From: Rusavskia elegans
Lineage: Eukaryota; Ascomycota; Lecanoromycetes; Teloschistales; Teloschistaceae
Direction: 5' to 3'
DNA length: 64,000 bases
Assembly: GCA_011316305.1 (NCBI GenBank)
Contig: SAUG01000154.1
Location: 20,380 to 84,379 of the forward strand
The notes beneath the pieces were generated by a model, which saw nothing but the letters and a program-made list of their open reading frames with translations, searched no databases and was not told the origin of the DNA. The position numbers and the translations under genes were made by a program. Positions 1 through 12,921 of this stretch are shown here, piece after piece (the stretch's first letter is position 1; each line of letters starts with the position of its first letter).

Positions 1-1062
1 GACTATAACGAAGATATTAAAATAGTTATATATTATTTTATTTTCCGCGCGTTATAAAAATATTAGCGTATTAGTTAATTCGAAAAGTATTACTAAATAT
101 TCGAATAGACTGTACTTTATTCGAAATACGGATTTCTATTCGTCTTTTATTTTTATTTTTAGTAGATTAAAGATATCTTTTAGATTAAATTTAGTAAAAA
201 ACTTGGCTTTTCCTATCCTATTTTTTAAATCTATAAGAAATAGAAACAGGTATTTATTTTTTTATATTATTATATTTAATTATCTAAAATTAATATAAAA
301 ATATAAATTTCCGGTTTTTTTTAGAAAGAAAAATTACCGGTTATAATATTTTTAATTTAGAATACTATATATATTTAAATTATGAATTATCGTAAATATA
401 TTATCGTATTACTTTCAACTATTTATTATTTAATCTATATATTAGCCTAGCTTTTTCCATTTCCGGATCTATTATAATAATTTCGTAGTTTTTTTCGGTA
501 TAAACCGATAAAGATAATCTTTTTTTCGGTTTTTTTAATATATTCTAGAATTTTTTAAATAGTTATAGAATATCGTCTGTAATAGCTAATTCCTTTTTAA
601 TCTACTATTTTCTAATAAAAGCGTTATAAGTTTTTTTTATCCTAGATAATCTCTTAGATATATTAAATAGATAGTTTTCTAATTTTATTTATATTAATAT
701 CTATTCGATTTTTAGATTTTATTTTATAAATTAGTGACTACCTAAATATATTTCCTTCTACCTTTTTATAAAATTAAAAACGATTCTTTTTTTATATCTA
801 TTATTTTATATACCCTAACTCTATTATTTGATATCTAAAAAGGCTTAGTTTAAAACCGGACCTTAACCAATTCTATTCTATTAATAGTTTCTATACAATA
901 AAAGTTCGTTTTTCCAATTAAAAGGATATTAAACTTTTTTATATAGTTTTCCAATATAATATTATTTATAGTTCTCGAATTATCTAGTATTTCTATAGGT
1001 TATCCGAATAACGTTAGTTAGATAAAAATTCGATTTTTTTTTATCTTCCGGATTCGTTAAAG
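1..1062 (-). pseudogene. Ty3/gypsy pol fragment (reverse transcriptase), RIP-decayed
   Basis: The minus strand of about 55-210 reads as the core of a Ty3/gypsy reverse transcriptase: a stretch like KFFTKFNLKDIFNLL, then LFEYLV just before the expected PFGLTNAP block. Upstream in the reading direction (about 370-520) it aligns with the same part of the pol fragment near 43.5 kb. Codons expected to be Q or W are TAA/TAG, typical of RIP. The fragment runs off the left edge, and its upstream end is bounded by an LTR at 1063. No intact frame remains. The family assignment rests on the RT motifs; exact ends are not known. Confidence 0.7.
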
Positions 1063-1465
1063 TATAATATTTCTATATATTCGAAGACGTTACGCTCGAG
1101 CCTAGCTATAGCCGTAGGCGTATTCCGAACTATTAAATAGTAAGGGAATCTAAATAAAGAATATTATAACTAATTTCGTAGAGCTATAAAGGTACGATAA
1201 TAATATTATAAAGTATTTTCGTTATAGAGATAATTAAAAGGAAAATAACTAAAGATATTTTATATTTATATTAATAACTAACGAAAAAAGCTATATAATA
1301 GAAATAAAGAGCGATATATATAGTAAACGGGCCGATATATCCGACGGGGCCGATCTACTAAATAGAGACGGTTCTACGGCTCTAGCGGCTCTAACTGGAC
1401 TGCGTTATTGGTTCGCTTGTCTGATGAATAAACGTGAGTACTTCTATAGAATCATAGACGTAATA
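1063..1465 (-). mobile_element. Solo LTR, subfamily B
   Basis: This stretch aligns with the 410-bp LTRs elsewhere in the window: the GCTCGAGCCTAGCTATAGCC block, then ACTATTAAATAGTAAGGGAAT, then the shared end resembling GTGGACGTAACA. Its right third differs from the main LTR family and matches the copies at 44726 and 45702, so I treat it as a sister subfamily. No interior is attached. A clean target duplication is not visible; TTAAA on both sides is possible if the left border is shifted by one base. Confidence 0.7.
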
Positions 1466-1472
1466 TTAAATT

Positions 1473-2107
1473 TGGACTGGCCGTCGGGTCGGGTTTTAAA
1501 TCCGGATTTATATCCCGGATTCGAACCGAATCGGTTTCGACTTTTCTAAATATCGAATTAAATCGATTCCGATTTTTCTAGATATTAAACCGATTCGGTT
1601 CTAGGTTAAATCTAAATTCGCGGGTGTAACCTATTAAAGCCGCTAAAATCTAATATAAAAGTATAATTTTAATATAAAAGTATAGTTTTAATATAAAAGT
1701 AATATCTACCTATTAAAAATTAATCTAATAAAAGAAAAATATTATCTATATATACTATTTATAGATAAAATCAAATAAAAAATGATTTAATATATTATTT
1801 ATAGTATTATACTATATATAGAATATTTAATAGATCGGGTCGAATTTCTATCGGTTTCTATTTTATAATCCGAACCGACTTTCGATTCTAATTTTAGAAA
1901 TCGACCTATACTATTTAGCGGGTCGGATTATACTAATTTACTAAAACTTATATTAGATTTCTAAAATACCGATAGAAACCCGTATCGAAATAGCCAATCT
2001 AATTAAATTCGATCTGTTAAAATTCGGATCGAACCCGGATCGGATTATTAAAATTGGATCGAATATCCGACGGTTCGACGGAAATCCGACCCGTATCGGC
2101 TAGTCTA
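1473..2107. mobile_element. hAT-like MITE, long copy
   Basis: Terminal inverted repeats start TGGACTGGCCGTCGGGTCGG and end with ACGGGTCGGAT-like sequence closing in GGCTAGTCTA, matching the other copies (TAGACTGGCCG at the ends). The interior is AT-rich and has no coding capacity. At 635 bp it is the longest copy. Unlike other members I see no 8-bp duplication, perhaps because an LTR abuts its left end. Confidence 0.7.
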
Positions 2108-2514
2108 AAAAAGACTAAATTTTGAATTGAAATTAAAAAATACTATATCTAAATATTCGGATATTAATAAAGAAATTTAGTTATTATATTTTTATTAAAA
2201 GAAAATTCTAATAATTTATCTATTCGCGAGCTAAATTCTCGTCGTTGATTTACTAATTAAATTCGCTTTATATAATATTTTAAAATCTTTGAAAAAAAAG
2301 AAAAAAATTTTATTATATAAAAGCAGCGCGTTTTATCGAAATTTAACAAAATTAATAATTCTATATTTTTTAAATCGACCGAGATTTTTATATTAACCGC
2401 GTAAAAGATATTTATTAAATTTTGATCTAAATTTAGTTCCGATAATTTTAATAGATTTCTAAAAAAAAATTTAATTTCTTTTAACTACTAGAAACGTCTA
2501 ATATATAAAATCAT
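2108..2514. other. AT-rich spacer, nothing recognisable
   Basis: About 400 bases of strongly AT-biased sequence between a MITE and an LTR element. I find no coding motif, RNA gene or repeat match within the window. Confidence 0.5.
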
Positions 2515-5500
2515 TGTAACGTTCCTATATATCAGAAGGCGTTGCGCTCGAGTCTAGCTATAGCCGTAGGTATAGTCCGAGCTACTAAATAGTAAGGGAG
2601 TCCTAGCGTAGATTATTATAACTAATTCTATATACTCGCAGAAGTATAGTTACGATTTTATAAAGTATTTTTATTATAAAGTAATTAAAAAGAGAATAGT
2701 AGAGACGTATTTAATAATTATATTAACGACTAACGAAAGAAACTATCTATAGAAATAATAAGCGATATATATAGTAAAAGTAGCTATAAAAGCCGATAGG
2801 TAGCCGTCTACTAAAAATCCTATTAAAAAGGGCGGCTATAGCGGCTATAGGCGGCTATAGATAATTAGGCTCGTTTATCTAACTAATTTTTCTAGAGAAT
2901 CTCTATAGAATCGTGGACGTAGTATAGCCCCCTTTATATCGCTTTCTATCTAGCGTAAAATCTGTCTATAGGATATAAAAAAGGTTTCTTTCCTTTTTCT
3001 TTTTCCTTTATTAATATCTCTGCTATATATTTTTAAAGGGGAAATCGACTAAAATCTTTTCGCCGTATCTAATTAAAAGAGGTTATAATATTTTTTCTTT
3101 ATTTTTTATATACCTATAATCCTTTAAAAAAATATAAAGTCGAGGTTAATAGTAATATTTATAATAAATATACTCGGACTTCGAAATTCTATAATCTTTT
3201 AATATCTAATACTACCTATATATTATATTTTTTTTATTTCTCTTTTTTTACTAACCTATATAGGGAAGCGTTTTAAAGATAAAAAGAATAAACTTCGTTC
3301 TAATATCGCGAGTATTTTTAATAAATATTTTAAGGCTTACTATTATATCGAATCCTTTTTTAATTCTAAAAAAGAAATTCGTAATAAATATCTAGCCTAG
3401 AAGTTAGATTTCCGCCGACTTATTAGTAAATAAAAGTATTTTATTATTTATTATTACGTTCTAGATAAATATAAAAGTAATTTTATTATTTAGAAATAAC
3501 GGGTACTTTTTTATTTCGATAAATTTAATAATTTAGTTATATTCCATTTCTCTATTAGTTTTATACTAGCCGTATAAAAGGCGTCTATTAAATTAATACC
3601 TATATTTAATTCGGATAATCTAGATTAGTTTCTAAAAGAAATCGATTTCTTTTAATTTTTAAAGGCTATAAGTTTATAAAAAAGATTTAATAAAAGGCTT
3701 TTTTTCTACTATTTTTAGTATCTAAGTTATTTATCTATTTTATAAATTATTTTAGATTCCTTTAATAGTTTAGCTAAATTTTATTCTTTAACTACTATTA
3801 TATCTTATAATAATAAAAATAGGTACTAGTCGAATTTATCGTTTTTTAGTTAAATATTTAGTACTAAGTCTGGCGTTCCTATATTCTAATCTATTTAGTT
3901 CGATTTATAGTTATTTATTTTATCTATAGCTTTAACTACGCTTTAATATATCTTTTTAATATAGTTTATTTAATATTATTAAATTATTTTTCTATTTTTA
4001 TTATATTTTTTAGTAAATTATTAAAGGAGGTAATAATATTCCTTTTAAACTTTTATTTTCTAAACTTTTCTATCTTTTTTAAATTTTTTATCTAAATCTT
4101 TAATCTCCTCGTAATTTATTATAGAAATAACGTCTATTTTTTTATATAAGAGTTTTTTATAGGCTAGAAAATATATTATTTATAGTTCTATTTTCTTACC
4201 GATAGTACTTCTTTCTATTAGTTTTTTTAAAATCGATTTTTTCTATTTATTTTCTAAGATAATATAACTTTTCTAACTATCGATTATAGTAAAGTTTATT
4301 ATTTTAATTATTCTATATTTTATCTTAACTTCGATATTAAAGATTCTATTATTATTTATTATTCGTCTATAGAAATATCTTTTAATTTTATTATAGAATC
4401 CCTTTATAACTTTATTATCTTTTTTTCTATTTACGATAACTATTATTTATTAACTTTCGATTTTAATTTTAAGCGCTACTATAAGGAGTTTTTCGGTTTT
4501 ATATAGTTTAAAATCGATTATTAGCTTTATTTTTTATACTTTTCTTAGTTTTTTAGAATAATATCCTATCCTTTCCTTATCTAATAAATAGATAGGGTAG
4601 ATATTATTATAGTAAACTAACTAGCTTTTCGCTATATATTTATCGGGTAATTTTTCTATTATTTTAAAAAAATATTTAGTTATTTTAATTACTTCTTTAA
4701 TTAGATAATTCCTTTTAAAGTATCCTATTTTTCTATATAAATAATAAGCTTTAGTTTATAATTTTATAGTTTCGTTAGTATCGAGTTCTATTAGGTTTCC
4801 TCTAGGTTTTTTTTTAGCGGGTCCTATTTTACTAAGCGTCTATTTATCTAAATATATTTTATACTACCTAATATTAATCCTTATTATAAACTCGATATAA
4901 TCTACTAATAAATCTAGATTTTTAATTACTATTATAGCTTTTTTAACTTTTATCTAGAATCTTTTATAGAAGTAGATTTTTAAAACTAAAGTTCTCTAGT
5001 CTATTTTATAAACTAATATTCTAAACTAAAAAATATAAATAGCTATCGACTTTTATTATTTTAAAATTATTAATTTCCTATCTATTACCCTATCCTTATT
5101 ATTATTTTCGAAGGCTTTTTTTATAGCTATAATAAAATTTCCGAAAGTATAGAAGATTTATATTATTTCGTTTTCTTTCTATTCTTCCGGGTTATCGAAG
5201 TAATTTTCTATTTAAAGCTATATCTAATTAAAGGCAGCCCCTCCTAGATATAATATTATAAATAAAACCTTAACTACTTTATTTAGAAACTAGTTTATAT
5301 ATAATACGAAGTAGATATTTATCTAAATAGCCTATAGCTTTAAAGATCTTCTATCTCCTTTATAGACGGTTAGTATTACTGCTTTAATAGTATCGCTTCG
5401 ATCTATAGGTCGGGATAACGAGACTAATATAGTAAATTATTAAAATATAATATTTCTATATATTAAAGGGTATTATATTTAAACCTAGCTATAGCTATAG

Positions 5501-5855
5501 ATATTATCCGAGCTATTAAATAATAAAGAAACTCTAAAATAGATTATTATAATTAATCCTCTATACCTATAGAGATACGGTTATAATATTACGAGGTATC
5601 TTTATTATAAAGTAATTAAAAAGAAAATAGTAGAAACGTATTTAATAATTATATTAACGATTAATAAAAGAAATTATCTATATAAGTAATAAGCGATATA
5701 TATAGTAAAAGTAGCCGTAAAGACCGATAGATAGCCGTCTACTAAAAGTCCTATTAGGAAGGGCGGCTCTAGTAGCTATAGGCGGCTATAGATAATTAGG
5801 CTCGTTTATCTAACTAATCTTTCCAAGGAACCTCTATAGAGTCGTGGACGTAGCA
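2515..5855 (-). mobile_element. Gag-only LTR retrotransposon copy 1, RIP-decayed
   Basis: Two direct 410-bp LTRs (2515-2924 and 5446-5855) flank a 2,521-bp interior. The LTR ends are short inverted repeats (TGTAACGT... / ...GTGGACGTAGCA). Flanking 5-mers are ATCAT and ATAAT, a near match. The interior aligns in reverse with the better-read copy at 55801-62879, where gag with a CCHC knuckle and a retropepsin-like stretch can be recognised; coding direction here is minus. No reverse transcriptase or integrase fits in the interior, so it looks non-autonomous. Each LTR holds three iterons of CGGCTATAG. All frames are broken by RIP-type stops. Confidence 0.85.
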
Positions 5856-8096
5856 ATAATATCTAGTAAAAAATCTCTTTATAGAATTCCTATCCGAAAT
5901 TTTAATTGAATTATTATATATATACGTCTTATTAACGTAGTTTCTATACGGTAATAATAACTATTACTTGTATAGTAAAGACTATTCGTAGTGAAAAATT
6001 AACTAAAGTTTGTAACGTAGTTAATCGTTTTTATACTATAATATTCTATATTTAATTACTATTTTTTTTCCATAATTTCCTTCTATTATTTCGAAATACG
6101 TACGATTATAAACTATTAATATAGTCTCTAGGACTATCCACTAGACGATAATACTATCTATTATCTTTATTATTTCGTCTTTATCTATAGTCGTACCCGA
6201 ATCTAGATAGTCTACTAACCTATCTAGATACTCGACGACTTTTAGTTTAACTGTTAGTTTAACTACTAGTTTAAATATCTGCTCGAATTCTAGTAGGAAA
6301 AATATTTTTACTAGAAATCTAATACGGTTACTATAGTTATATAATTCCGGTGGATTGGAAATATTAATTTTTAATATCGTATTTAATACTACCGGATTCT
6401 AGGATTCGAAGTCTATTATAGTAAACGGACTAGCGAAAACTCGATCGACGTAATTAAATAGCTCGAATTCGACGGTTTCAAATTTGATATCTTTAAATTA
6501 AATAGATATAATCGTAGTTATAATATTAGTAGAATTTCTATATATATCATCCTATACCCTGGACTATTACGGAAGATATATACGTTAGAAACCATAATAT
6601 AAATTAAATTTGTCCGTAGTAGTTATAGATATTGATAAAAGAAAAAGAAAAAAAAGGCGTCTGTAAAGTATATATATATACGAAAGTTTGGCTTTTATTT
6701 TAAATAAAATATGGAAATTTATATTATAAAAATATTACGGAACAAATTAGAATCAATTTTATATAGGTTTTTAATTTAAATTAATTAGACTAAAGTACTA
6801 GTTTTTATACCGTATATCCAATCTTTATTAAAATTTTCGAAAAATCGTTCCGAAGAACTCTAAATTAGCTTTGGACGTTTAAAACGTTCTGGATAGTTCT
6901 AGTAGAACTTTGGGCCTCTAAAGCTAAATATATAATATAGCTATCTAGTATAATATAATAGCTTTAACGAATCCTAGCTAGTATCTATATATACGATATA
7001 ATATACGCGCTTGTAACGGCGCTAGACTTTACGCGTATAAAAATCTTCGGTTTCCTAGATTTTTTTAAATCTCGATCTAGTTAACGTTGATCGTTCGTTT
7101 TATATAATAACTATATATTCTTGCTCTGACCAAAATTGTAGACAGCTTATTTACCCGCGTTTAAATCGCATTTTAGCTAACTCTACTATACTTTAGCGTG
7201 AAAATAGCTAAAATCTATAAAATAGTACGGTTTTAATAAACGAAATCGCTATACGTATAAAGATAAAATTAAATATAGAAATTTTAAAACCATATATTAA
7301 ATATTATATACGAATTATAGTATTTTTATATTCGCGTATACAAGCTTTACTAATTTGTCTATTCTATTTACTCTGTCTGCCAATGCTATAATAATAATCT
7401 AATTATCGTAAAAAAATATAAATATAAAAGAACCGTATATATAAATATCAGATATCTATATATATATATACTGATAAAACTTTATAGTCGAATGGTTAAA
7501 ACTTCGTTACTAGAAAATTAAAAGTATATACGTTCGAATTTTATATTCGTCGATTTAGATTTTCTAGCCTAAAGGATAATTTTCTATAAAATTAATAAAG
7601 AAGAAGCTAATATTCCGAACTGTAGCGATAAAGTAAATAAAGATAGAAATTAATTTATAGGTGTATATATTATAATACCGATAATATTTATATTATAAAA
7701 AGAGTCCTAGCTAATCTATAATTTAAATAACATTCGATATAATTTTTTTTTACTAATATACCACTATAGAAAATATATACGTACGTAGTAAACAAGTAGA
7801 AAATAGTATTAGCTCGTTGGAATCTAATATTACTTTTCTTTTTTTATCTAACGCGAATTCTACGGGCTATATCTATAGAGTTCTTTTTCGAACTATATAT
7901 CGAATTATATTTTTTATAGTTTTCCGCTTCGATGAATATATTAATTTTATATTAATATATCGTACGTTTTTATTATTCGTTATTGCTATTTATATTAATA
8001 TAGTTTTTATCTTCGGAATTAGTATATAATAAACTAACTAGCCGTTATAGTAAAAATTCTAACCTTTACTATTTTAGCGACGCCGAAAGCTATATA
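5856..8096. other. AT-rich spacer with one decayed ORF
   Basis: No complete gene. A decayed minus-strand reading frame lies at about 5990-6600 and is listed separately. The rest is AT-rich sequence. A 70-codon open stretch near 7817-8029 begins at TTG and is hydrophobic only because it is T-rich; I do not consider it a gene. Confidence 0.5.
5990..6600 (-). pseudogene. Decayed ORF of unknown function
   Basis: Reading the minus strand from about 6560 gives a frame that stays open for long runs with a protein-like composition, for example LVKIFFLLEFEQIFKLVV and later VEYLDRLVDYLDSG and DKDEIIKIIDSIIV. The few stops are TAA/TAG at positions where Q or W would fit, as RIP produces. Start and end cannot be fixed. 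The predicted product is helical and charged; I do not recognise the family. It may be a retrotransposon structural protein or a captured host gene. Confidence 0.45.
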
Positions 8097-8629
8097 TAGA
8101 CTGGTTATTTCGGATCGGATTTTTATTAGTATTTCGGAAACCCGATCCGAGTTTTAACGAGTCGATTTAATCTGATCCGCTAAATAGTACAGATCGGTTT
8201 CTAAAATTAGAATCGAAATTCGGATTAGATTATAAAATAGATATTAATAGAAATACGATTTAACCTATAAAACCTTTTATATATAGTAAAATACTATATG
8301 TAATATAATATAAGTTTATTTATATATAATGCTTCAAATTTATCTATAGATAATATATATAGATAATCAATTTCTGATAGATAGATATAATTTTTCTATT
8401 AGAATTATATTTTTCTATTAGGTCTTTACGGTTTAGCGGGTTAAATCCGAAAATCCGGATTTAATTCAGAACCGAATCGGTTCGATATCTAAAATAATCG
8501 GAAGGAATTTAGTTCGATATCTAAAATAATCGGAAGGAATTTAGTTCGATATCTAAAAAAATCGGAATCGATTCGGTTCGAACTCGGAATATAAATTCGG
8601 ATTCGAAATCCGATTCGATAGCCAGTCTA
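8097..8629. mobile_element. hAT-like MITE with 8-bp target duplication
   Basis: Ends TAGACTGGTTAT and ATAGCCAGTCTA are imperfect inverted repeats shared with other copies. Flanks are GCTATATA (8089-8096) and ACTATATA (8630-8637), an 8-bp duplication with one G-to-A difference that RIP explains. An 8-bp duplication is the hAT superfamily pattern. Inside, a 32-bp unit beginning TTCGATATCTAAAATAATCG is repeated two and a half times at about 8481-8567. Confidence 0.85.
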
Positions 8630-9494
8630 ACTATATATCTATTTATAGAATTTAAATATTTAACGATTATATCGCTACGGCGGAGTAATAGAATCTAGTT
8701 ATTATTTCGAAAAAGATAAATTAGCTTAGAATAGAGATTAGATTTGTCTAATAAATAAAAAAATAAAAAGATAAAAGAAGGATTTTATTTAGATAATCGC
8801 GGTATATTTAACAGGTAGCAAGATATTAATTCGAGAGGTCTAATATCTAAAAAGCCGATTTAAGATAGATTATATTATAAAATAGATAGCGAAGTTTTAA
8901 AGCGACTTTATTAGTACCCGAACGTATAGGAAGCTGGAAGTTAATTCTTCCGTTACTATCTAGAAAAGTATACAAAGCCGTATAGGTATTTATTATTAAT
9001 ATTAATAGAATGAAAAAAGATTTACGTAATTTTAGATAGAAAGGATAAAGTTAAATATCGTGGGCTAAATTATTAAAAAAAAAGTTTTTTATTAGCTCGT
9101 TTCCTTTTCTAGGGTCCAGTTTTATAGTAAAGCTTTATACGAGATCCGATTACTAAAATAAAATTAGGATTCTTAATACTATTATATATAATTGAAACCT
9201 AGTATATAGAACTCTATAGATACGAAATTTTGAATAAATCGATCGCTTTCGAATAATATAAAAATAATTAAAATCGAGTCGGATTTAAATCTAATATAGA
9301 ATATATAAGAATTTTAGATATTTACCCCGCGGATTTAACGTTTTTTAGCAGATAATTCCGTAATTTATAAATTTATCGAAAACCTTTTTTCTTCAACTAC
9401 TACCTTTAACTTTATACCGTATACCAATTTTATAAATTCTAAAGCTAAAATTTTTAGTTATTATAGCCGTATATCTATATTATCAAATTTAAAA

Positions 9495-9855
9495 AAATCT
9501 AGTTTACGCGATTAGATTTAGGTAAATAGTATCTCTTTAACGTCGTTTACCTCGATTCTGGAAAACGTTCCCCTGCGTTTTTACTACTAAAAGTCGCCTA
9601 GAATACCTTTTTAAATAGAGCTAGCCCTACGAAAATACCGTATTTTACGAATAACTTTATCGAGAACTCTTTTTTTTAACTACTATTTTTAATTATATAT
9701 TCTATACTAACTACGTAAATATTAATACGAAAACTTTGAGATATTATAGATATATATATATACTTTCCCATCTAAAAAGATTCAATCTATACGACTAAAG
9801 CCGGGTAAAAAGTATCTCTTTAACGTTATTTACCTCGATCGTAGAAAACGGTCTA
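9495..9855. repeat. Short dispersed repeat, two copies here, one near 63.83 kb
   Basis: The block TAGTATCTCTTTAACGTCGT followed by TTACCTCGATT occurs at about 9530-9556, again slightly changed at about 9811-9840, and at about 63860-63895. It is preceded by TTACGCGA(C/T)TAGA and followed by TACTACTAAAAGTCGC-like sequence. The unit is around 100 bp. The GGTAAA and TTTACC arms around the core are complementary and could pair. Family unknown. Confidence 0.55.
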
Positions 9856-10209
9856 CTACTAAAAAACGGTAGAGAACTTTTTGATTTGATAATTTATAAA
9901 ATATTTATTTTAATTTTATTTGTTACTTTTGGTAACGTTATCGAGTTTATAATATATTTAAACAGTTTATAATTATATTCAATTCGTCTATAACTGTTCT
10001 ATTAATTAATTTCGCTCGATTTTTATCGTCGAAAGACGTTCCTAACTATTTTAGGACTTAACGGGCTTTCTAATCGCTTCTATCCAGACGTCGGCGTAGA
10101 TCTATAAATCTCGCTATAGTAGACAGCGGAATCTGTATAGAAAATCTATTATAATTAAATATTCTCTCTAATATAAAACTGCTAATATTTCGGACCCGTA
10201 AAACAGCTA

Positions 10210-10448
10210 TTATTAGACGGGATATTTCTAGAGCAATATAGAATTGTAGACCAGACGAAAGATATATTATAGAACTAACTTTTATTCTAATAAAGCTGGG
10301 GTATAACCTAGTAATAAAGTAAAAGAAAAAGCGAGAAAGGATTAAAATCCGATACGCTAGCGACGTTCTAGTAACTAGACGATAAACCTTGTATCTAAAC
10401 GTTCTAATTATATTTATAGAGTCTATATAACGCGTTTAACGTTTATAA
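10210..10448. repeat. Possible LTR fragment shared with 24031-24270
   Basis: Alignable over about 240 bp with 24031-24270, including CAGACGAAAGATATATTATA, GCTAGCGACG and the right end AGAGTCTATATAACGCGTTT. The other copy lies at the expected upstream end of a minus-strand gypsy element, so this may be a solo LTR of that family. No target duplication was found. Confidence 0.45.
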
Positions 10449-11179
10449 TTATCTTTTTTTTAGCGATATTATTTCCGATATAAGATTATATCTATCTATA
10501 TACTTTATAGAATATATTAAATAAATCTATTAACTATATAGCTATCTATATAAATTATAAAAGGTAAAAAAAAAACTTTGAAACTATTATTATAATCAGC
10601 TTCTATTTATATAAAATTATATTATAGTTATATAAATATATACTAGAATAAAAATAATAAAAAATTACGTTACTATAAATTAAATATATATTTTCTTAAA
10701 TTTATAATATAATCCGGGGTATATTATTACTATATTATAATATCGGATAAATTAATACTATACCATTACTTTAATATATATAATTAAAGAAATATATTAT
10801 ATCTTTAAATATATACTATATCCGAATATCTATATATCTATAGTTTATAAATAATATTAGAAAAGTATTTTAATAAATATATTCGGATTTAAATCTAATA
10901 TAAATATTCGAAGATTTTAAAAATAAATAAACGTTTAAAATAATAGTTTCGACGCGCTAGCGACGATATAGTAATACTTTATTTAGTAGAAATTTTTATT
11001 TTCTATATTTTATTTATATTGATAAATTATTTATCTATATAAATTTTTCTATCTTATATATATAAATATATTTCCTCTACTATTTATTAGATATTTATTC
11101 TACGCGACTTGCGATTATAGTAATATAAATCGATTTCGTTTAGTTTTCGAATATTTAAAAGACTATTTTACTAATATTT

Positions 11180-11673
11180 TATTATGGGGCTATCTGAAAG
11201 GGCCTGGTATTTTTAAAGATTAGTTGGACTTATTAGTATATTTGTAAACGGAGGTACAACGGGTAATTATTCAGGTTAAATTAAAGATAAATCAATTCAT
11301 TACTAGAACGGTATTTAGCGATAACTAATAAATTAAATACGAGCTATAAAGGCGTCGAGTTCGGGATCTATATAGATAAATAAAAGCTTCTACTATTCAG
11401 ATTACTTATAGACTAAAATAATTAAAACAGTTTTATTTTAAGGTATTTATTTACTGAATCTACTATGATTAAAAGTATTTATAGTATTTACTTACTATAA
11501 CTGCTGAAACTAAAGGTACTTATAGTATTTACTTACTAAAACTTCTAAGATATTTACTAATACTAATATCTAGGCCGTTCTATTTATCTCTGCCTATCGA
11601 GATATAATAGGAAATCCAGCGCTATACTAAATACTACCGCGTTCTCTGAAATACGCCGCCTGTGTTTATAATA
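11180..11673 (-). mobile_element. Solo LTR of the gypsy family at 24774-32909
   Basis: Aligns over its full length with the two LTRs of the gypsy element at 24774-32909. It begins TATTATGGGGCTATCTGAAA and ends TGTGTTTATAATA (TGTTA...TAACA before mutation). Flanking 5-mers are TATTT and TATCT, differing by one C/T change. It contains three roughly 40-bp iterons around TATAGTATTTACTTACTA. It has no interior, so it is a recombination product or a remnant. RIP is moderate; several CA and TG dinucleotides survive. Confidence 0.8.
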
Positions 11674-12399
11674 TATCTATTTAAATATAAAAAAGATTAA
11701 AAAAAATTGTTTAACTATAAAAAAGTATAGTTTCTTCTATTATAATAGTTTAAAATTAATTATAAATGGTAATTTATACTTTCGAATTAGCTATATAGTA
11801 AATAATAAATATCTGCCGTTTTATTATTTAAAACGGGAAAAAACTTTTTCTAAATAAATATAAATTTATAAAAAAGCTGTATCAAGATATTATAAATACT
11901 TTTAAATATATTTCGGTTTCTAATATAATATTTTATAACTTTATCTATAATTTCGATATTCTAAAATAGTTTATAGAAATTTTAAATTTAATAATCTAAT
12001 ATTTTAACGTTTATAAATACGCTAATAATAATTTAATCCGAAAAAATATAACTAAAAAAAATAGATAAATTCTAATATTTTTTAGCTATATTTTTTTCCT
12101 TTGGTTTTAGTTTTCTATACGATTTCGGCTTACTATTACCGGTTCTATTTATTTTTTACTTATATCGCGAAAGTGCTATTCTACCGGTAATATCTAGATT
12201 TCTATTTTTTTAAATAGATACTATTAGTATTCCGGCGGTAGATCCGATATTTATAGCCGTATTACGCTTGGTAGCGATAGATCTAGATTTTTTAGATATA
12301 ATTTATAATTTTCTAAATAAGATAGCTAATTGTTAATATATTTTTCTAGAATCGGATAACGTTTTTCGGATTATAGTATATTCGGTATTAAAATAAAAC
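11674..12399. other. AT-rich stretch, no gene seen
   Basis: AT-rich sequence with many stops on both strands. It may be the decayed downstream part of the ORF described for 12400-12921, but I cannot follow the frame through it. Confidence 0.4.
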
Positions 12400-12921
12400 C
12401 AAATATTATATACTCTTTCCTAATACTATTTATAAAACTTCGAATAATAGAATAAATAAATCTATAACGATTTAAATATCTATAGTAGAATATCCGACGC
12501 TAATTATCGAATAACCTATACTGGTTTTTATCGGGATTTTTTCGAATAAAATAACATTTCTATCTATAACACCTCTAGAAAATTTCCGTACTTTTAATAA
12601 TTTTAAAAATAATAAATTATATCGAGTTACTCTTCCGTATATTATTAAAGAGGAAGTTTTATCGTCTATCGTTCTATTATAGTTTCTATTAATTCTCTCG
12701 CGTATAGTTTCGAAGACGCCGGTGGTATTCGAATTCTAATTCCTGGAATTAGAACTACCGATACTCCGACTTTTTAGACGGTTTTTTTTAGTAAATAGTC
12801 TAACGTTTTTCGAAATTTTTAATTCGATCTATAAACTTCTATAGACCGTTTTCTCGATAGTATTAAAAGCGATTACTTCATTTATATTATTTTCCTCATT
12901 TATTATAGATTAGAAAGATAT
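12400..12921 (-). pseudogene. Decayed ORF, part 1 (downstream half), unknown function
   Basis: The minus strand from about 12860 to 12450 keeps a long protein-like frame with few stops, for example RERINRNYNRTIDDKTSSL, YGRVTRYNLLFLKLLKVRKF and NVILFEKIPIKTSIGYSI. The stops are TAG/TAA where Q would fit. An LTR element (12922-17225) is inserted at its upstream side, and a compatible frame resumes at 17226-17718. I do not recognise the family. A retroelement structural gene or a single-copy gene caught by RIP are both possible. Confidence 0.45.

Larger units (their letters stand above)
8638..11179. other. AT-rich repeat-derived stretch, mostly unassigned
   Basis: About 2.5 kb without a gene. 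Recognisable parts are a short repeat seen again near the right end of the window (9495-9560, 9780-9855) and a stretch shared with 24031-24270 (10210-10448). The remainder is AT-rich with no motif I can place. Confidence 0.5.

Noticed and set aside
2515..5855. DNA transposon with long terminal repeats
   Set aside because: The terminal 410-bp blocks are direct, not inverted, duplications are 5 bp, and related copies carry gag with a zinc knuckle; an LTR retrotransposon fits better.
7817..8029. 70-codon open frame on the plus strand
   Set aside because: It starts at TTG and consists of F/I/Y/N residues expected from AT-rich DNA; no motif and no homologue in the other repeats.
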